Part shown: positions 40,922 to 50,350 of the stretch, piece by piece
Position numbering within the stretch: the first letter of the stretch is position 1
How the letters are laid out: the number at the start of each line of letters is the position of its first letter
Source of the DNA: an uncultured Dorea sp.
GTDB taxonomy: Bacteria > Bacillota > Clostridia > Lachnospirales > Lachnospiraceae
Assembly (NCBI GenBank): GCA_910584095.1
Contig: CAJTYU010000009.1
Location: 1-64,000, forward strand
Direction: 5' to 3'
DNA length: 64,000 nt
Translations under genes and position numbers: made by a program
The notes under the pieces: model-generated
Databases searched by the model: none
What the model saw: the letters and a program-made list of their open reading frames with translations, nothing else
Told to the model about the DNA's origin: nothing

Positions 40922-42496
40922 TCAGTAATAATAACTGTCAAATACTTCTTTTGCCACATCAACCGCTCTTCTGGTTCCGTCAGACTCCTCAACGATCACA
41001 CTGATCACAAGCTCTGGATTGTCAATATTCGTAAATCCCACAAACCATGAGTGATTCTGGTCCGAAGATTCCATACTGTATTCCGCCGTTCCCGTCTTCC
41101 CAGCCACCGAATAGCTCTGTCCGCTCAAAACCGAAGCTGTTCCATAATTTACCACATCCGCCATATAAGCCTTTAGCTGAGAAGCTTCTGCCAGCGTCAT
41201 CAAATCCGCGTACTCTTCCGGCGTAGTCTCCGATATGATTGTTCCCTTATAGTTAGTAACGGAATCCACCAAATATGGTTTCATTAAATAACCGCCGTTG
41301 GCAATGGAGGCTGTAATCAGCGCCATCTGGTAAGGGCTCACCTGCGTCTCTCCCTGTCCCATAGCTGTCATCATTTTGTCCGCCATCGAGTCATTCTTGT
41401 CAAGACGGAAACTGCTCTTTGCAGTCGAAAAATCACCGGGGAGCTTGGAGCCGATCAAAAGCCCTTTTGCCGTATTCCGGTATTTTGCCACATCCAGATT
41501 CATGCCAATGCTGCAAAAAGACGCGTTACAGGAGTTCGCAAAAGACGCCGCAAGATCCTCCGAACCATGGACATTATGTCCCGCGCAGGGTATAGTCGTA
41601 TCACCATAACTTACTTCTCCGGCACATTCATAACTGTAATCTGAATAATTGCCCGGGTGTTCTCTCATGTATTCCAGCGCAGTTACAATCTTAAAGGTAG
41701 AACCGGGCGCATACATGCCCTGAGACGCACGATTCAGCAGAATACTATCCGGATCAGAATTAAGCCAGTCCCAATTCTCAATTACCGCATTGGGGTCGAA
41801 AGAAGGCTTTGAGACCATAGTCAATATCTTTCCGGTACTGGGTTCCATCACAATCACGGCTCCCTTGCTGTCTCCCAAGGCATTATAAGCTGCGGTCTGC
41901 AGATCTACATCCAGTGTAGTCACCACATTATCTCCCACATTTTTCTGATCCTGAAACTCCCTCTTAAGTTTTTCCAATATAAAGGCATTGGAAGTCAGAA
42001 GTTCAAAATTCGCAGTCGACTCCAAGCCTGACTTGCCCTGAACCGAATATCCTACCACATGTGCAAAGATATCTCCATAAGGATAATAGCGGTATTCACT
42101 GCCATCTTCCGCAGTATCGGTCTCTGCCAGCACGTTACCGCTGCAGTCAAGAATTTTCCCCCGGACCACCCGGTCTGCCATAGAATCAAGTCTGGGATTG
42201 TAAGGGCTCTTTATAATATCCTTGCTGGTTACAGCTGTAAAATAACCGATATTTCCCATCAGCATCAGAAACAGTCCGACAAATGCGTAGGTTACTCTTG
42301 CAAATTCTTTATTTACGGCGCGCTTTTTCTTTTCCCTGAGGTACTCTTCTTTTTTTACTGCCCTCCGCTCTCTCCAGCTTAACCGGTCTCTCTCTCTCTT
42401 TTTCCGGTCTCTCTCTTCTGCTTCTCTCAGCTCGTAACTCCTCTGCTTTTTTCCTCTTCTTGATTCGTAACTGTTGTTCTCTTTTCTTTCTCTCAA
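40922..42496 (-). CDS. Penicillin-binding protein 2-type transpeptidase (PbpA/SpoVD-like)
   Basis: 524 aa. D,D-transpeptidase that cross-links peptidoglycan outside the membrane. A very basic N-terminus of ~65 residues (rich in Arg, Lys, Glu) precedes one helix (VTYAFVGLFLMLMGNIGYF) and a short dimerisation domain (RVVRGKILDCSGNVLAE). The catalytic domain has SxxK in APGSTFKIV, SxN in FANSCNASF and KTGT in VAGKTGTAEY. No PASTA domains. No ATG occurs before the helix; the TTG at 42496 with GAGG 9 bases ahead is the only plausible start, giving a 188-base overlap with the ftsW-like gene in another frame. The paired FtsW/RodA glycosyltransferase is immediately upstream. Confidence 0.92.
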   Translation of the reverse strand: MRERKENNSYESRRGKKQRSYELREAEERDRKKRERDRLSWRERRAVKKEEYLREKKKRAVNKEFARVTYAFVGLFLMLMGNIGYFTAVTSKDIIKSPYNPRLDSMADRVVRGKILDCSGNVLAETDTAEDGSEYRYYPYGDIFAHVVGYSVQGKSGLESTANFELLTSNAFILEKLKREFQDQKNVGDNVVTTLDVDLQTAAYNALGDSKGAVIVMEPSTGKILTMVSKPSFDPNAVIENWDWLNSDPDSILLNRASQGMYAPGSTFKIVTALEYMREHPGNYSDYSYECAGEVSYGDTTIPCAGHNVHGSEDLAASFANSCNASFCSIGMNLDVAKYRNTAKGLLIGSKLPGDFSTAKSSFRLDKNDSMADKMMTAMGQGETQVSPYQMALITASIANGGYLMKPYLVDSVTNYKGTIISETTPEEYADLMTLAEASQLKAYMADVVNYGTASVLSGQSYSVAGKTGTAEYSMESSDQNHSWFVGFTNIDNPELVISVIVEESDGTRRAVDVAKEVFDSYYY

Positions 42497-43805
42497 TCTT
42501 CTCTTCCTCGTCTTCTCTCAGAATATAGAGTCCCTGAATAATTGCAAACATAATCAACGTACTTAAGAGTGAACTGCCTCCATAGCTGACCAACGGAAGG
42601 GTAACTCCCGTAGAAGGAATAAATTTTGTCACTCCGCCGATGGTTAGAAACACCTGAAAGATATAGCAGGTTCCAAGTCCCAGAGCCACCAGCTTATAAA
42701 ACTGGTTCCTAAGCTGCATGGCAATATTTAAAAACATCACATAGCAGCTCAGACAGATCAGCGTTACGCAGAGAGCAAAAATAATGCCCAGTTCTTCTGC
42801 AATCGCTGAAAATATAAAATCCTCTGCGGCAACCGGTATCGTATCCGGCTGACCCTGGCAAAGCCCCATGCCGAGCCATCCGCCGGTTCCGATTGCGAAC
42901 AGCGACTGCGCCACCTGATATCCCCCGTTATCGTAAGCGGCAAAGGGATCCTTCCATGCCAAAACCCTTGTCCTGACATGCCCGAACAAATGATAAGCAA
43001 CCACAGAAGCCGCGCCGCCTGCAGAAAGCCCTGCAGCGATATAAAGCGGCTGCCTTGCAGCCACGTACAGCATAGCAAGGTATACAATAAAAATAATCAA
43101 TGCCGCCCCAAGATCCGTGGAAGCAACCAGAATCAATACATGAACTGCAGCGATTACCGTTGTAATTACCACATTTTTAAACTCCCTGGACGCTTTAAAA
43201 CTCGCCGCCACATAGAAAACAAATACAATCTTTACCAGTTCCGAAGGCTGGATACTGATGCCTGCAATCGTAAATCCGAGCTTCGCGCCATAAGATACCT
43301 GCCCCATTACCGCAACTATGCCCAGTGAAATGAGACCGCCTATGGCATAGAACGTCCTCCATTCCGCCAAAAGCTTAACTCTGCGTATGATAATCGGAAT
43401 CGCAAGGCTGATTCCGATAGCTCCTGACGCTATCAAAAACTGCTTCAATGCTTTCTCATACGAGAGTCTGGTCAGCATGATCAATCCAATACACAAAAGC
43501 ATGCACATATTATTTAGCACAAGCCTAGACACCTTAGGATACAGGCGCGTATACAAAAGGATCGCAGCGGCAAAAAGAAGCATCTGTGCCAGATAAAATC
43601 CTGCCACCTTCAAATCATCCATCTCCAGATACAGAACAATAAATGCAATGAGCTGCAGCATAAACATCAAAATATTCTGCCGGAGCAGAAGCGCCTTTTT
43701 CTTTTCCGCATCATGATATCCAAATATGGTAAAACACAGATAAGTATACATGATGATTATCACAATTATGATATATTTTGAAAGCTCTACTATAATATTA
43801 ACCAA
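42309..43805 (-). CDS. FtsW/RodA/SpoVE-family peptidoglycan glycosyltransferase
   Basis: 498 aa, about 10 helices. SEDS motifs: SIQPSELVKIVFVFYVAA, STDLGAALIIFIVYLAMLYV, AEDFIFSAIAEELGIIFAL and the C-terminal IPSTGVTLPLVSYGGSSLLST. It polymerises lipid II together with the partner PBP next door. After the last helix comes a ~70-residue tail made almost only of Glu, Arg and Lys, which is unusual for the family and is encoded by the purine-rich DNA shared with the PBP start. TTG start with AGGTG 7 bases upstream; 8 bases after the U32 gene. Confidence 0.93.
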   Translation of the reverse strand: MVNIIVELSKYIIIVIIIMYTYLCFTIFGYHDAEKKKALLLRQNILMFMLQLIAFIVLYLEMDDLKVAGFYLAQMLLFAAAILLYTRLYPKVSRLVLNNMCMLLCIGLIMLTRLSYEKALKQFLIASGAIGISLAIPIIIRRVKLLAEWRTFYAIGGLISLGIVAVMGQVSYGAKLGFTIAGISIQPSELVKIVFVFYVAASFKASREFKNVVITTVIAAVHVLILVASTDLGAALIIFIVYLAMLYVAARQPLYIAAGLSAGGAASVVAYHLFGHVRTRVLAWKDPFAAYDNGGYQVAQSLFAIGTGGWLGMGLCQGQPDTIPVAAEDFIFSAIAEELGIIFALCVTLICLSCYVMFLNIAMQLRNQFYKLVALGLGTCYIFQVFLTIGGVTKFIPSTGVTLPLVSYGGSSLLSTLIMFAIIQGLYILREDEEEKIERKKREQQLRIKKRKKAEELRAERSRRERPEKERERPVKLERAEGSKKRRVPQGKEKARRK

Positions 43806-43813
43806 TCTATCAC

Positions 43814-45961
43814 CTACTTTACACCCCGTTTAAAATGTCCCCTTGTAAATTCTCCTTTTGGAGCGGAGACTTTTTCTCCCCTTTGATACGCCGCTGTATA
43901 TAAATCCAGAATTTCTCTTGTCCTTTTCTCATTTTCTGTACTAAATTGCAGTCTGACCGACCTAGTTCCGAGCTCCCTAACCTGCCTGTACTGGTCCAAA
44001 AGCATCAGAGGGGCTGAATTATAAATTACATTATAACAGTAAAGACACTCATTTTTCACTATATTTTTCTTATTCTGACGGTCTGTCATAGAAATATATC
44101 CCGGCCTGCCGTCGCATTTTTGCGTATTTTTCTTCACACAGCCAGCTGAAACCATAACCGGAAGATACCCATATACAACAAGCTCCATATTCCAGACCCC
44201 TAGTTCCTGTAATTCCCATCGGTTTAATTCTGCGGGAGCAGTAACGCTTTCCAGCGAAAAATTTCCCAAAAAATCCTTCGCATATTGATTCCACTGGTAA
44301 ATACTGCCGTCCGCCGCGGCGGGAATCTCCGGCTTCCGTTTTCTCACATAGAGAAGGCTCTCCAGATTACGTACCATCACGCCGTCAAACAGCTCGGCAA
44401 GTTCCTCAAAATGTTTATCATAAAACTCTTTTGCCTCCCGTCTGAAAATACGGGCCATTGCAAAGTACGCTCTCCGCCCGGAAGCCCTCAGCCTAAGAAG
44501 CTGCTCCTGCAGTTTCTCTCTTTCTCCGGGCGCTGCCCAAAGCGCATCCTCCACGTAAATTCTGGAAATCCCCGTATAACTGCCGACTGCTTCTAATTGC
44601 TCCGCAGTTTCCACCGATACGCTGATTTCCATGCATTCCGGCACAATACCGGTTTTTTGCTCCTGTTTATAGTCCTTTCCGGATATCCCGATATTATCCG
44701 GCCTCTCCCTGCGAAAATCCTGAAGAATCCGCTTTTCCAGAACCTCCATGCCTCTGCGCCGAAGTTCATTCACAGCCTGAATCGGAAGAAAAATATCTCC
44801 GTCGAGACAAATATCCAGCTTTTCAAAAATAAATGGCGTGCTGCCCGTCTTCTTAAGCTGCTTTTCAAGCCGTTCTTCCGTTACCGGGCGACTGGCGGCC
44901 GGCTCTGCCACAGGCCCCGTCACCTCAGCGCTCTTCCCGCCAGACTGCAGATATAATGTAACATGTTTCCCAACAGAAATCATCAATTTCCCGTTAACTT
45001 TTTCCTGAATCTTCCTGTCCCCTATCCGTTCAGTCCGTTCTTCCTGTTTCGGACGTTTTAAGGAAAGCATTTCTTTTCCATTATGCCTATAGTAATAACC
45101 GTCGCAATATCCACGTCGCTGATACGCCCGTTCAAGTTCCCTGATATCCTTTTCCGATACATGGAAACCCTCCCCGCCCGAAGCCAGATAAATATCCAGA
45201 TACTTCCGGTACATTCCTGTAACCGCCGACACATACTCCGGCTGCTTCATACGCCCTTCAATTTTAAAGGAATCAATACCGATTCTGATTAAATCCGGTA
45301 TCGCCTGTATCGTACATAGATCCTTCAGACTTAGAATATCCTTCGACTGCTCTTTCCCTGCCGCATAAGAAAGCCTGCAGGGCTGCGCACACTGGCCTCT
45401 GTTTCCGCTGCGTCCTCCAATCATGCTGCTTAGCAAACACTGCCCGGAATAACAGTAGCAGAGAGCGCCATGCACAAAGCACTCCACTTCAAGGCCCGTA
45501 TTCCCGCTGATTTCTTGAATTTCCGCCAGAGACAGTTCCCTTGCCGGAACAATCCGCGTCACACCCAGAGATTCTAGATATTTTGCTGAAATCACATTTG
45601 TTATCGTCATCTGCGTACTTGCATGAACGGAAAGTCCCGGAAACTGTTTCATCACATAATCCATTACGCCCATATCCTGAACAATCACCGCATCCAGCCC
45701 CTGCTGATAAAAAGGAAGCAGATACTCATATAAATCCGCAAATTCCCTCTCCTTCACAAGCGTATTAACTGTCAGATACAGCTTCCTTCCATGCAGATGC
45801 ACATAATCAATTGCTGACAATAATTCATCTCTATTAAAATTAACCGCATAGGCGCGGGCTCCAAACCTCTCGCCGCCTGCATAAACCGCATCGGCTCCCG
45901 CGCAGACCGCCGCCTTTAATGTTTCATAATCACCTGCCGGTGCCAAAATTTCAATCGCCAA
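43814..45961 (-). CDS. U32-family peptidase (RlhA/YhbU-like, with DUF3656)
   Basis: 715 aa. N-terminal U32 TIM-barrel region: EILAPAGDYETLKAAVCAGA, VYAGGERFGARAYAVNF and VHASTQMTITNVISAKYL. The signature region is EVECFVHGALCYCYSGQCLL, with SGNRGQCAQPCRLSY supplying the cluster-type cysteines. A DUF3656-like middle domain follows, and the C-terminus has a CVKKNTQKC and CLYCYNVIYNS pair. Some U32 proteins hydroxylate 23S rRNA (RlhA); others are called collagenases. TTG start with GGAG 6 bases ahead. It sits between zapA and ftsW as in many Clostridia. Confidence 0.92.
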   Translation of the reverse strand: MAIEILAPAGDYETLKAAVCAGADAVYAGGERFGARAYAVNFNRDELLSAIDYVHLHGRKLYLTVNTLVKEREFADLYEYLLPFYQQGLDAVIVQDMGVMDYVMKQFPGLSVHASTQMTITNVISAKYLESLGVTRIVPARELSLAEIQEISGNTGLEVECFVHGALCYCYSGQCLLSSMIGGRSGNRGQCAQPCRLSYAAGKEQSKDILSLKDLCTIQAIPDLIRIGIDSFKIEGRMKQPEYVSAVTGMYRKYLDIYLASGGEGFHVSEKDIRELERAYQRRGYCDGYYYRHNGKEMLSLKRPKQEERTERIGDRKIQEKVNGKLMISVGKHVTLYLQSGGKSAEVTGPVAEPAASRPVTEERLEKQLKKTGSTPFIFEKLDICLDGDIFLPIQAVNELRRRGMEVLEKRILQDFRRERPDNIGISGKDYKQEQKTGIVPECMEISVSVETAEQLEAVGSYTGISRIYVEDALWAAPGEREKLQEQLLRLRASGRRAYFAMARIFRREAKEFYDKHFEELAELFDGVMVRNLESLLYVRKRKPEIPAAADGSIYQWNQYAKDFLGNFSLESVTAPAELNRWELQELGVWNMELVVYGYLPVMVSAGCVKKNTQKCDGRPGYISMTDRQNKKNIVKNECLYCYNVIYNSAPLMLLDQYRQVRELGTRSVRLQFSTENEKRTREILDLYTAAYQRGEKVSAPKGEFTRGHFKRGVK

Positions 45962-45978
45962 TTCCTACTCCTATATCG

Positions 45979-46008
45979 AAATAAGGCTGTCATCCGACAG
46001 CCTTATTT
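45979..46008 (-). terminator. Long hairpin at the 3' end of zapA
   Basis: A perfect 13-bp stem, AAATAAGGCTGTC (45979-45991) with GACAGCCTTATTT (45996-46008), has a 4-base loop and overlaps the zapA stop codon. A weak T tract follows on the minus strand. Confidence 0.75.
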
Positions 46009-46416
46009 ACCCTTGCTATTCTTCATCTCAGTTTCCAACTGTACAATCTTCATCTGCAGCGTCCGGTTCTCTTCTTTCAGTTTGTCCAAAGTCTTATCCG
46101 CGTTCTCCAGCTTAATCTGTACAGAAATCAATTCGTGCTTGAGGTCGTACATCTCCTTATCCTTCGCCTCAATATCGCTCTCCAGAGTACCGCCCTGCTT
46201 CTTTGCTTTAAAATAATCGTCCGCAATATTCAATGCAAGAAGAATGCTTCTGGTCTCCGCGCTCTGCTTGCGATAGCCTTCGCTGCTGGTACATTCTTCC
46301 AACTTGTGATTCAAATAGGTGGAAACTCTCTGCAAATATTCTTCACTTTCAAATCCGCTCAAGGTAAATACCTTCCCGCCAATCAATACCTCTGTATAAT
46401 TCTTTGATGATGCCAT
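46003..46416 (-). CDS. zapA: Cell division protein ZapA
   Basis: 137 aa. ZapA binds FtsZ and bundles protofilaments. The N-terminal domain reads NYTEVLIGGKVFTLSGFESE and YLQRVSTYLNHKL, then ILLALNIADDYFKA. The C-terminal half (residues ~75-130) is a coiled coil of Lys/Glu/Leu heptads. ATG at 46416 with GGAGG 6 bases upstream; the longer frame to 46455 runs through that site. It follows ruvB. Confidence 0.92.
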   Translation of the reverse strand: MASSKNYTEVLIGGKVFTLSGFESEEYLQRVSTYLNHKLEECTSSEGYRKQSAETRSILLALNIADDYFKAKKQGGTLESDIEAKDKEMYDLKHELISVQIKLENADKTLDKLKEENRTLQMKIVQLETEMKNSKGK

Positions 46417-46491
46417 CGCAACCTCCCACTCCTTTGCGTAAAACTCTGTATTCATTATAAACTATAAGTCCGCAAAAACCAACTATTTTCT

Positions 46492-47490
46492 TTAATTTGG
46501 TATCGAAATCCCCAGATGTCCGTAAGCAAGCTCCGTGGCAACCCGTCCTCTGGGCGTTCTCTGAATGAATCCGTTCTTAAGCAGATAAGGTTCATACACA
46601 TCCTCTATCGTTCCCGAATCCTCCCCCACAGACGCCGCCAGCGTCTCCAAACCTACCGGACCTCCGCCAAATTTGTGGATCATTGTTAAAAGAATGTTCC
46701 GGTCTACATGATCCAAGCCATATTTATCCACATCCAGAAGATCAAGAGCCATATCCGCCGCCTCCCTGGTTATTGCGCCGTCATACCTCACCTGGGCAAA
46801 ATCGCGCACCCGCTTAAGCAGACGGTTCGCAAGTCTCGGCGTCCCCCTTGACCTCCTTGCAAGCTCCATTGCTCCTTTCTCGTCAATCTCCACTTCCAGC
46901 ACTCTGGCCGAGCGCTGGATAATCGTACTCAGTTCCTCCACTGTATAAAATTCCAGCCGGTTAATTACTCCGAAACGATCTCTGAGCGGCGCGGTAAGCA
47001 TTCCCGCTCTGGTAGTCGCCCCAACCAGCGTAAAATGAGGAAGATCCAGCCGGATAGACCTTGCGCTGGCTCCCTTTCCAATCATGATATCAATGGCAAA
47101 GTCCTCCATTGCGGGATAGAGTACCTCTTCCACCTGCCGGTTCAGCCGGTGGATCTCATCTACAAAAAGAACATCGCCCTCCTGAAGGTTATTCAGAATT
47201 GCCGCCATCTCTCCCGGTTTCTCAATGGCAGGACCCGACGTAATCTTAATCCCAACTCCCATCTCATTTGCAATAATCCCTGCAAGGGTAGTCTTGCCAA
47301 GTCCCGGAGGCCCGTAAAACAGTACATGATCCAACGCCTCACCACGCTCCTTGGCCGCGGCAATGTAAATCTTCAGCATTTCTTTTGCCTTAGCCTGTCC
47401 AATATAATCATCCAGAGTCTGAGGCCGTAAATGGCTCTCAATCTTTACGTCTTCCTCCAAATTCTCAGTCGTAATAATTCTTCTTCCCAT
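46492..47490 (-). CDS. ruvB: Holliday junction branch-migration ATPase RuvB
   Basis: 332 aa. Motifs: LRPQTLDDYIGQAKAKEML, Walker A YGPPGLGKTTLAG, Walker B FVDEIHRLNRQVEE, the sensor/Arg-finger region LVGATTRAGMLTAPLRDRFG, and the winged helix with GPVGLETLAASVGEDSGTIE and RTPRGRVAT. It drives branch migration with RuvA. It lies 12 bases downstream of ruvA. No ruvC is present, as usual for Firmicutes. Confidence 0.98.
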   Translation of the reverse strand: MGRRIITTENLEEDVKIESHLRPQTLDDYIGQAKAKEMLKIYIAAAKERGEALDHVLFYGPPGLGKTTLAGIIANEMGVGIKITSGPAIEKPGEMAAILNNLQEGDVLFVDEIHRLNRQVEEVLYPAMEDFAIDIMIGKGASARSIRLDLPHFTLVGATTRAGMLTAPLRDRFGVINRLEFYTVEELSTIIQRSARVLEVEIDEKGAMELARRSRGTPRLANRLLKRVRDFAQVRYDGAITREAADMALDLLDVDKYGLDHVDRNILLTMIHKFGGGPVGLETLAASVGEDSGTIEDVYEPYLLKNGFIQRTPRGRVATELAYGHLGISIPN

Positions 47491-47502
47491 AATTCCCCTC
47501 TG

Positions 47503-48108
47503 CTACACCATGTATTTTAAAGCTTGTTTGAGGATATCTTCTACCTTAGTATCCGGCGTAACAGGAACCTGCCGAACGGCTCTTAAAGCCTCGGCGCTTC
47601 CGTATCCCAAAGCTGTCAGAGCCGCGGCTGCATCCTGCTGTATATCTCCGGCCAAAGAAGCCTCCCCGGCCTCTTGGTCCTCCTGCCCATGGTTCAGCGC
47701 ATCTTCCAGATGCAGTTTATCCTTCAATTCCAAGATCAATTTCTCCGCCGTCTTCTTTCCGATTCCCTGCGAAGCTGAAATCGCTTTCACGTCATTAGAG
47801 AAAACTGCAAATCTCAGATCATCCGCCGAAAGCTGCGACAAAATACTTAAGCCCCCCTTTGGCCCGATACCGCTGACCGTAATCACCTGCTTAAATACAG
47901 TCAGATCATCTTTGGACAGGAAGCCAAAAAGCTGCATAGAATCCTCCTTCACATTCAGAAAGGTATGTATCGTCACTTCCATACCTGTCTGGGGAAGCTT
48001 TGCTATCACTCTTCCGGGCATAAAGATCCCATATCCCACACCGCCCACATCAACAACAGCCTTGCTTTCTTCTATTGCCGCAAGCCGTCCTCTTATATAT
48101 GAAATCAT
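47503..48108 (-). CDS. ruvA: Holliday junction DNA-binding protein RuvA
   Basis: 201 aa. The OB domain (residues 1-63, MISYIRGRLAAIEESKAVVD), two helix-hairpin-helix motifs (ITVSGIGPKGGLSILSQL, ISASQGIGKKTAEKLILELK) and the small C-terminal RuvB-binding domain (ALTALGYGSAEALRAV). ATG at 48108 has AGGAGG 6 bases upstream, which lies within the end of the Gx transporter gene, so translation is likely coupled to it. Confidence 0.97.
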   Translation of the reverse strand: MISYIRGRLAAIEESKAVVDVGGVGYGIFMPGRVIAKLPQTGMEVTIHTFLNVKEDSMQLFGFLSKDDLTVFKQVITVSGIGPKGGLSILSQLSADDLRFAVFSNDVKAISASQGIGKKTAEKLILELKDKLHLEDALNHGQEDQEAGEASLAGDIQQDAAAALTALGYGSAEALRAVRQVPVTPDTKVEDILKQALKYMV

Positions 48109-48121
48109 CTCCAACCTCCTA

Positions 48122-48625
48122 TCAGCCTTCAAAACCTGTACGCAGATTTACCAGACGTTTTAACATCTCATTCGCCGTAATTCCAATAATTAGGCCGGTT
48201 ATAAGCCCCGCCGTCAGAAGTACCGGCAGATAATATGCCACACTGTAAGTTTCTACTACAAGCATGGCAACAATAAGCTGTCCTATATTATGACTTACGC
48301 CTCCTGCAATACTGATACCCATTATGCTGAAACCGCCGCTTTTCTTCAAAATCGTCATCACTGTCAAACTCAGCATACCTCCTGCCAGACTGTAGAAAAT
48401 TCCAAACAGGCTGCCAAACATGAATCCAGACAAAACTACTCTTGTTACTGACAGCAGGTATGCCGACTTCACGTTCATCTTATACAGCGCTATCACAATA
48501 ATCAAATTAGCAAGTCCTAGTTTCACCCCCGGTATTCCGATGTGAAAGGGAATCAGCGACTCTACATAGCTAAATATCAGGGCCAGCGCGGTAAATACTC
48601 CAAAATAAGCTGCTCGAACTTTCAA
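48122..48625 (-). CDS. EetB-like Gx transporter/heptaprenyl diphosphate synthase component I family
   Basis: 167 aa, about five helices. The start KVRAAYFGVFTALALIFSYVE and PFHIGIPGVKLGLANLIIVI are typical of the Gx transporter (Hpre_diP_synt_I, PF07456) family. I place the start at the TTG at 48625, 7 bases after GGAGG; the longer frame to 48670 has no site. As I recall, Listeria EetB belongs to this family and EetA to the NusG_II family next door. There they act in flavin-based extracellular electron transfer. The gene overlaps the site that starts ruvA translation. Confidence 0.85.
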   Translation of the reverse strand: MKVRAAYFGVFTALALIFSYVESLIPFHIGIPGVKLGLANLIIVIALYKMNVKSAYLLSVTRVVLSGFMFGSLFGIFYSLAGGMLSLTVMTILKKSGGFSIMGISIAGGVSHNIGQLIVAMLVVETYSVAYYLPVLLTAGLITGLIIGITANEMLKRLVNLRTGFEG

Positions 48626-48680
48626 AAATAACCCTCCCCCGCAACTTCTATGCTGATAATGGAATACCATTCACATCCAT

Positions 48681-49040
48681 CTAATTTGTCACCGTATCAA
48701 TCTTGCTATCCGTTCTGGAATGTATCTCCACAATAACCTTATTCGGGAGGCAGATAATATTCTCATTACTCACAGAGACGGCCCTCTGATGGACACAGAG
48801 CTGATCCGGACAGTCAGCCTTCACCATATCCGCCCGTCCATTCTTAATCTCTAATACGTTGCTGCCTCCATTAATCGTAATCTCCTGATCTTCATTCAAA
48901 CTGTAAGTTCCGGTAAGTTTCCCGTTCACCTTGACAACCACTTCACCCGCCCCCGTATTGCGGAGAAGCTGGTGGGAGAAATATGCACAAGCCGCCACGC
49001 ACAACACAATAATTATTAATATCCAGTCTTTTTTCTTCAT
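48681..49040 (-). CDS. NusG domain II protein, EetA-like
   Basis: 119 aa. An N-terminal membrane anchor (DWILIIIVLCVAACAYFSHQ) precedes one NusG_II (PF07009) beta domain: VVKVNGKLTGTYSLNEDQEI, DCPDQLCVHQRAVSVSNENI and IICLPNKVIVEI, with the conserved C-P-D-x-x-C-V motif. The domain faces outward. Paired with the Gx transporter gene 55 bases downstream, it forms the EetA-EetB cassette, and the divergent gene encodes the flavin transferase ApbE. The start at 49040 has GGAG 6 bases ahead; an ATG at 49052 is also possible. Confidence 0.85.
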   Translation of the reverse strand: MKKKDWILIIIVLCVAACAYFSHQLLRNTGAGEVVVKVNGKLTGTYSLNEDQEITINGGSNVLEIKNGRADMVKADCPDQLCVHQRAVSVSNENIICLPNKVIVEIHSRTDSKIDTVTN

Positions 49041-49198
49041 ATAATTCTCCATCTGCACTTCCGTCCTAACACTATGTAATAACATCATCTTAAATTATTC
49101 TATCACAATTAAGGAAGTTGTGCAATCACGTGTTCGAATTACTAATCATATCATCTTTAACAGCGATTGATTTTGCACATAAAAGCTATACGCGGCAT

Positions 49199-49226
49199 TT
49201 GCATAATCCTATTTTTATGATATACT
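49199..49226 (+). promoter_or_regulatory. Predicted promoter of apbE
   Basis: TTGCAT (49199-49204), 16-base spacer, TATACT (49221-49226), about 75 bases before the start codon. Confidence 0.65.
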
Positions 49227-49301
49227 AGTTACTGTTCACACAGACTTTGCATTCACTACGGCGCAAAGCTAGAAATTTATTCTATTACAGCGAGGTGTAA
49301 C

Positions 49302-50282
49302 ATGAAAATTCGTAAGATAACAGGGCTTCTAATGACAGTCGTTATATTATGTATGACTGGTTGTTCTGAATTTTCCAGAAAGCCCTTAAACTATACTGGC
49401 ACAGCTCTCGATACGGTGATTAACATTCAGATTTTTGATTCCCATGACGAAGAGCTGACTAAGCACTGCCAGAAAATGTGCGAAGAATATGAGGCTAAGT
49501 TCTCCCGAACCATAGAGACCAGCGAGATAGCCCAGATCAACGCTGCAAGCGGCGCCCCGGTAGAAGTATCAGACGATACGGTCACGTTAATCAAAAAAGG
49601 GATTTATTACTGCGATATGTCAGACGGCGCCTTCGATATCACCATAGGTTCCGTCACCAGTCTATGGGACTTTAAAGCCAATGAACCTGTTCCTCCGGCG
49701 CCTGAAGTGCTTGCAGAAGCAGCGACACATGTCAATTACAGGAAGATCTCCATTGACGGCAATACCGTGAGGCTTTTAGATCCGGCGGCCAAACTGGACC
49801 TTGGCGCCATCGCAAAGGGGTATATTGCCGACCGGATCAAAGAATACCTAAGAAGCAAAGGCGTTAGACACGCATTGATCAATCTGGGAGGAAATGTACT
49901 CGCCATCGGCGGTAAACAAAGCGGCTCTCCTTTTAATATCGGTGTCCAAAAACCATTTGATGAAGGCGGCGAGCCAATTACTTCTGTAAGAATCAAAAAC
50001 AAATCTATTGTTACCTCCGGAACCTATCAGAGGTATTTTGAGAAGGATGGCGCTCTCTATCACCACATATTAAATAGTTCCAGCGGCAATCCATGCAACA
50101 ATGGACTGAACAGCGTAACCATCATTACGGATTCTTCCCTAACGGCAGACGCGCTGAGCACCACATGTTTTCTGCTGGGACCAGAAGCGGGAATGAAACT
50201 GATCAATCAATTAGACAACGTAGATGCGATCTTCATCGATACAAACAACGAGCTAACTTTCTCCCGTAATTATGATAAATAA
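49302..50282 (+). CDS. apbE: FAD:protein FMN transferase, lipoprotein (ApbE)
   Basis: 326 aa, plus strand. The signal peptide ends in the lipobox region LCMTGC, so Cys at about 21 is lipidated and the enzyme acts outside the membrane. It transfers FMN from FAD to Thr residues of extracytoplasmic proteins such as RnfG and RnfD. Motifs: TALDTVINIQIFD, DGAFDITIGSVTSLWDF, LDLGAIAKGYIADRIKEYL, NLGGNVLAIGG and the Mg site DSSLTADALSTTCFLLG. The usual HIIDPxTG is HHILNSSSG here. The Rnf operon with its flavinylated subunits lies 1.4 kb downstream. Confidence 0.95.
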   Translation: MKIRKITGLLMTVVILCMTGCSEFSRKPLNYTGTALDTVINIQIFDSHDEELTKHCQKMCEEYEAKFSRTIETSEIAQINAASGAPVEVSDDTVTLIKKGIYYCDMSDGAFDITIGSVTSLWDFKANEPVPPAPEVLAEAATHVNYRKISIDGNTVRLLDPAAKLDLGAIAKGYIADRIKEYLRSKGVRHALINLGGNVLAIGGKQSGSPFNIGVQKPFDEGGEPITSVRIKNKSIVTSGTYQRYFEKDGALYHHILNSSSGNPCNNGLNSVTIITDSSLTADALSTTCFLLGPEAGMKLINQLDNVDAIFIDTNNELTFSRNYDK

Positions 50283-50295
50283 AATACGCATGAAA

Positions 50296-50332
50296 AGAGA
50301 GTCCGCCGCAGATGGCAGACTCTCTTTTTTTA
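50296..50332 (+). terminator. Terminator after apbE
   Basis: AGAGAGTC-GCC with GGC-GACTCTCT (50296-50307 with 50314-50325), one mismatch, then seven T. On the other strand the hairpin is followed by TTTTC, so it may also end the convergent 50351-51127 gene. Confidence 0.88.
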
Positions 50333-50350
50333 GGCAGTAAACAGTAACCT

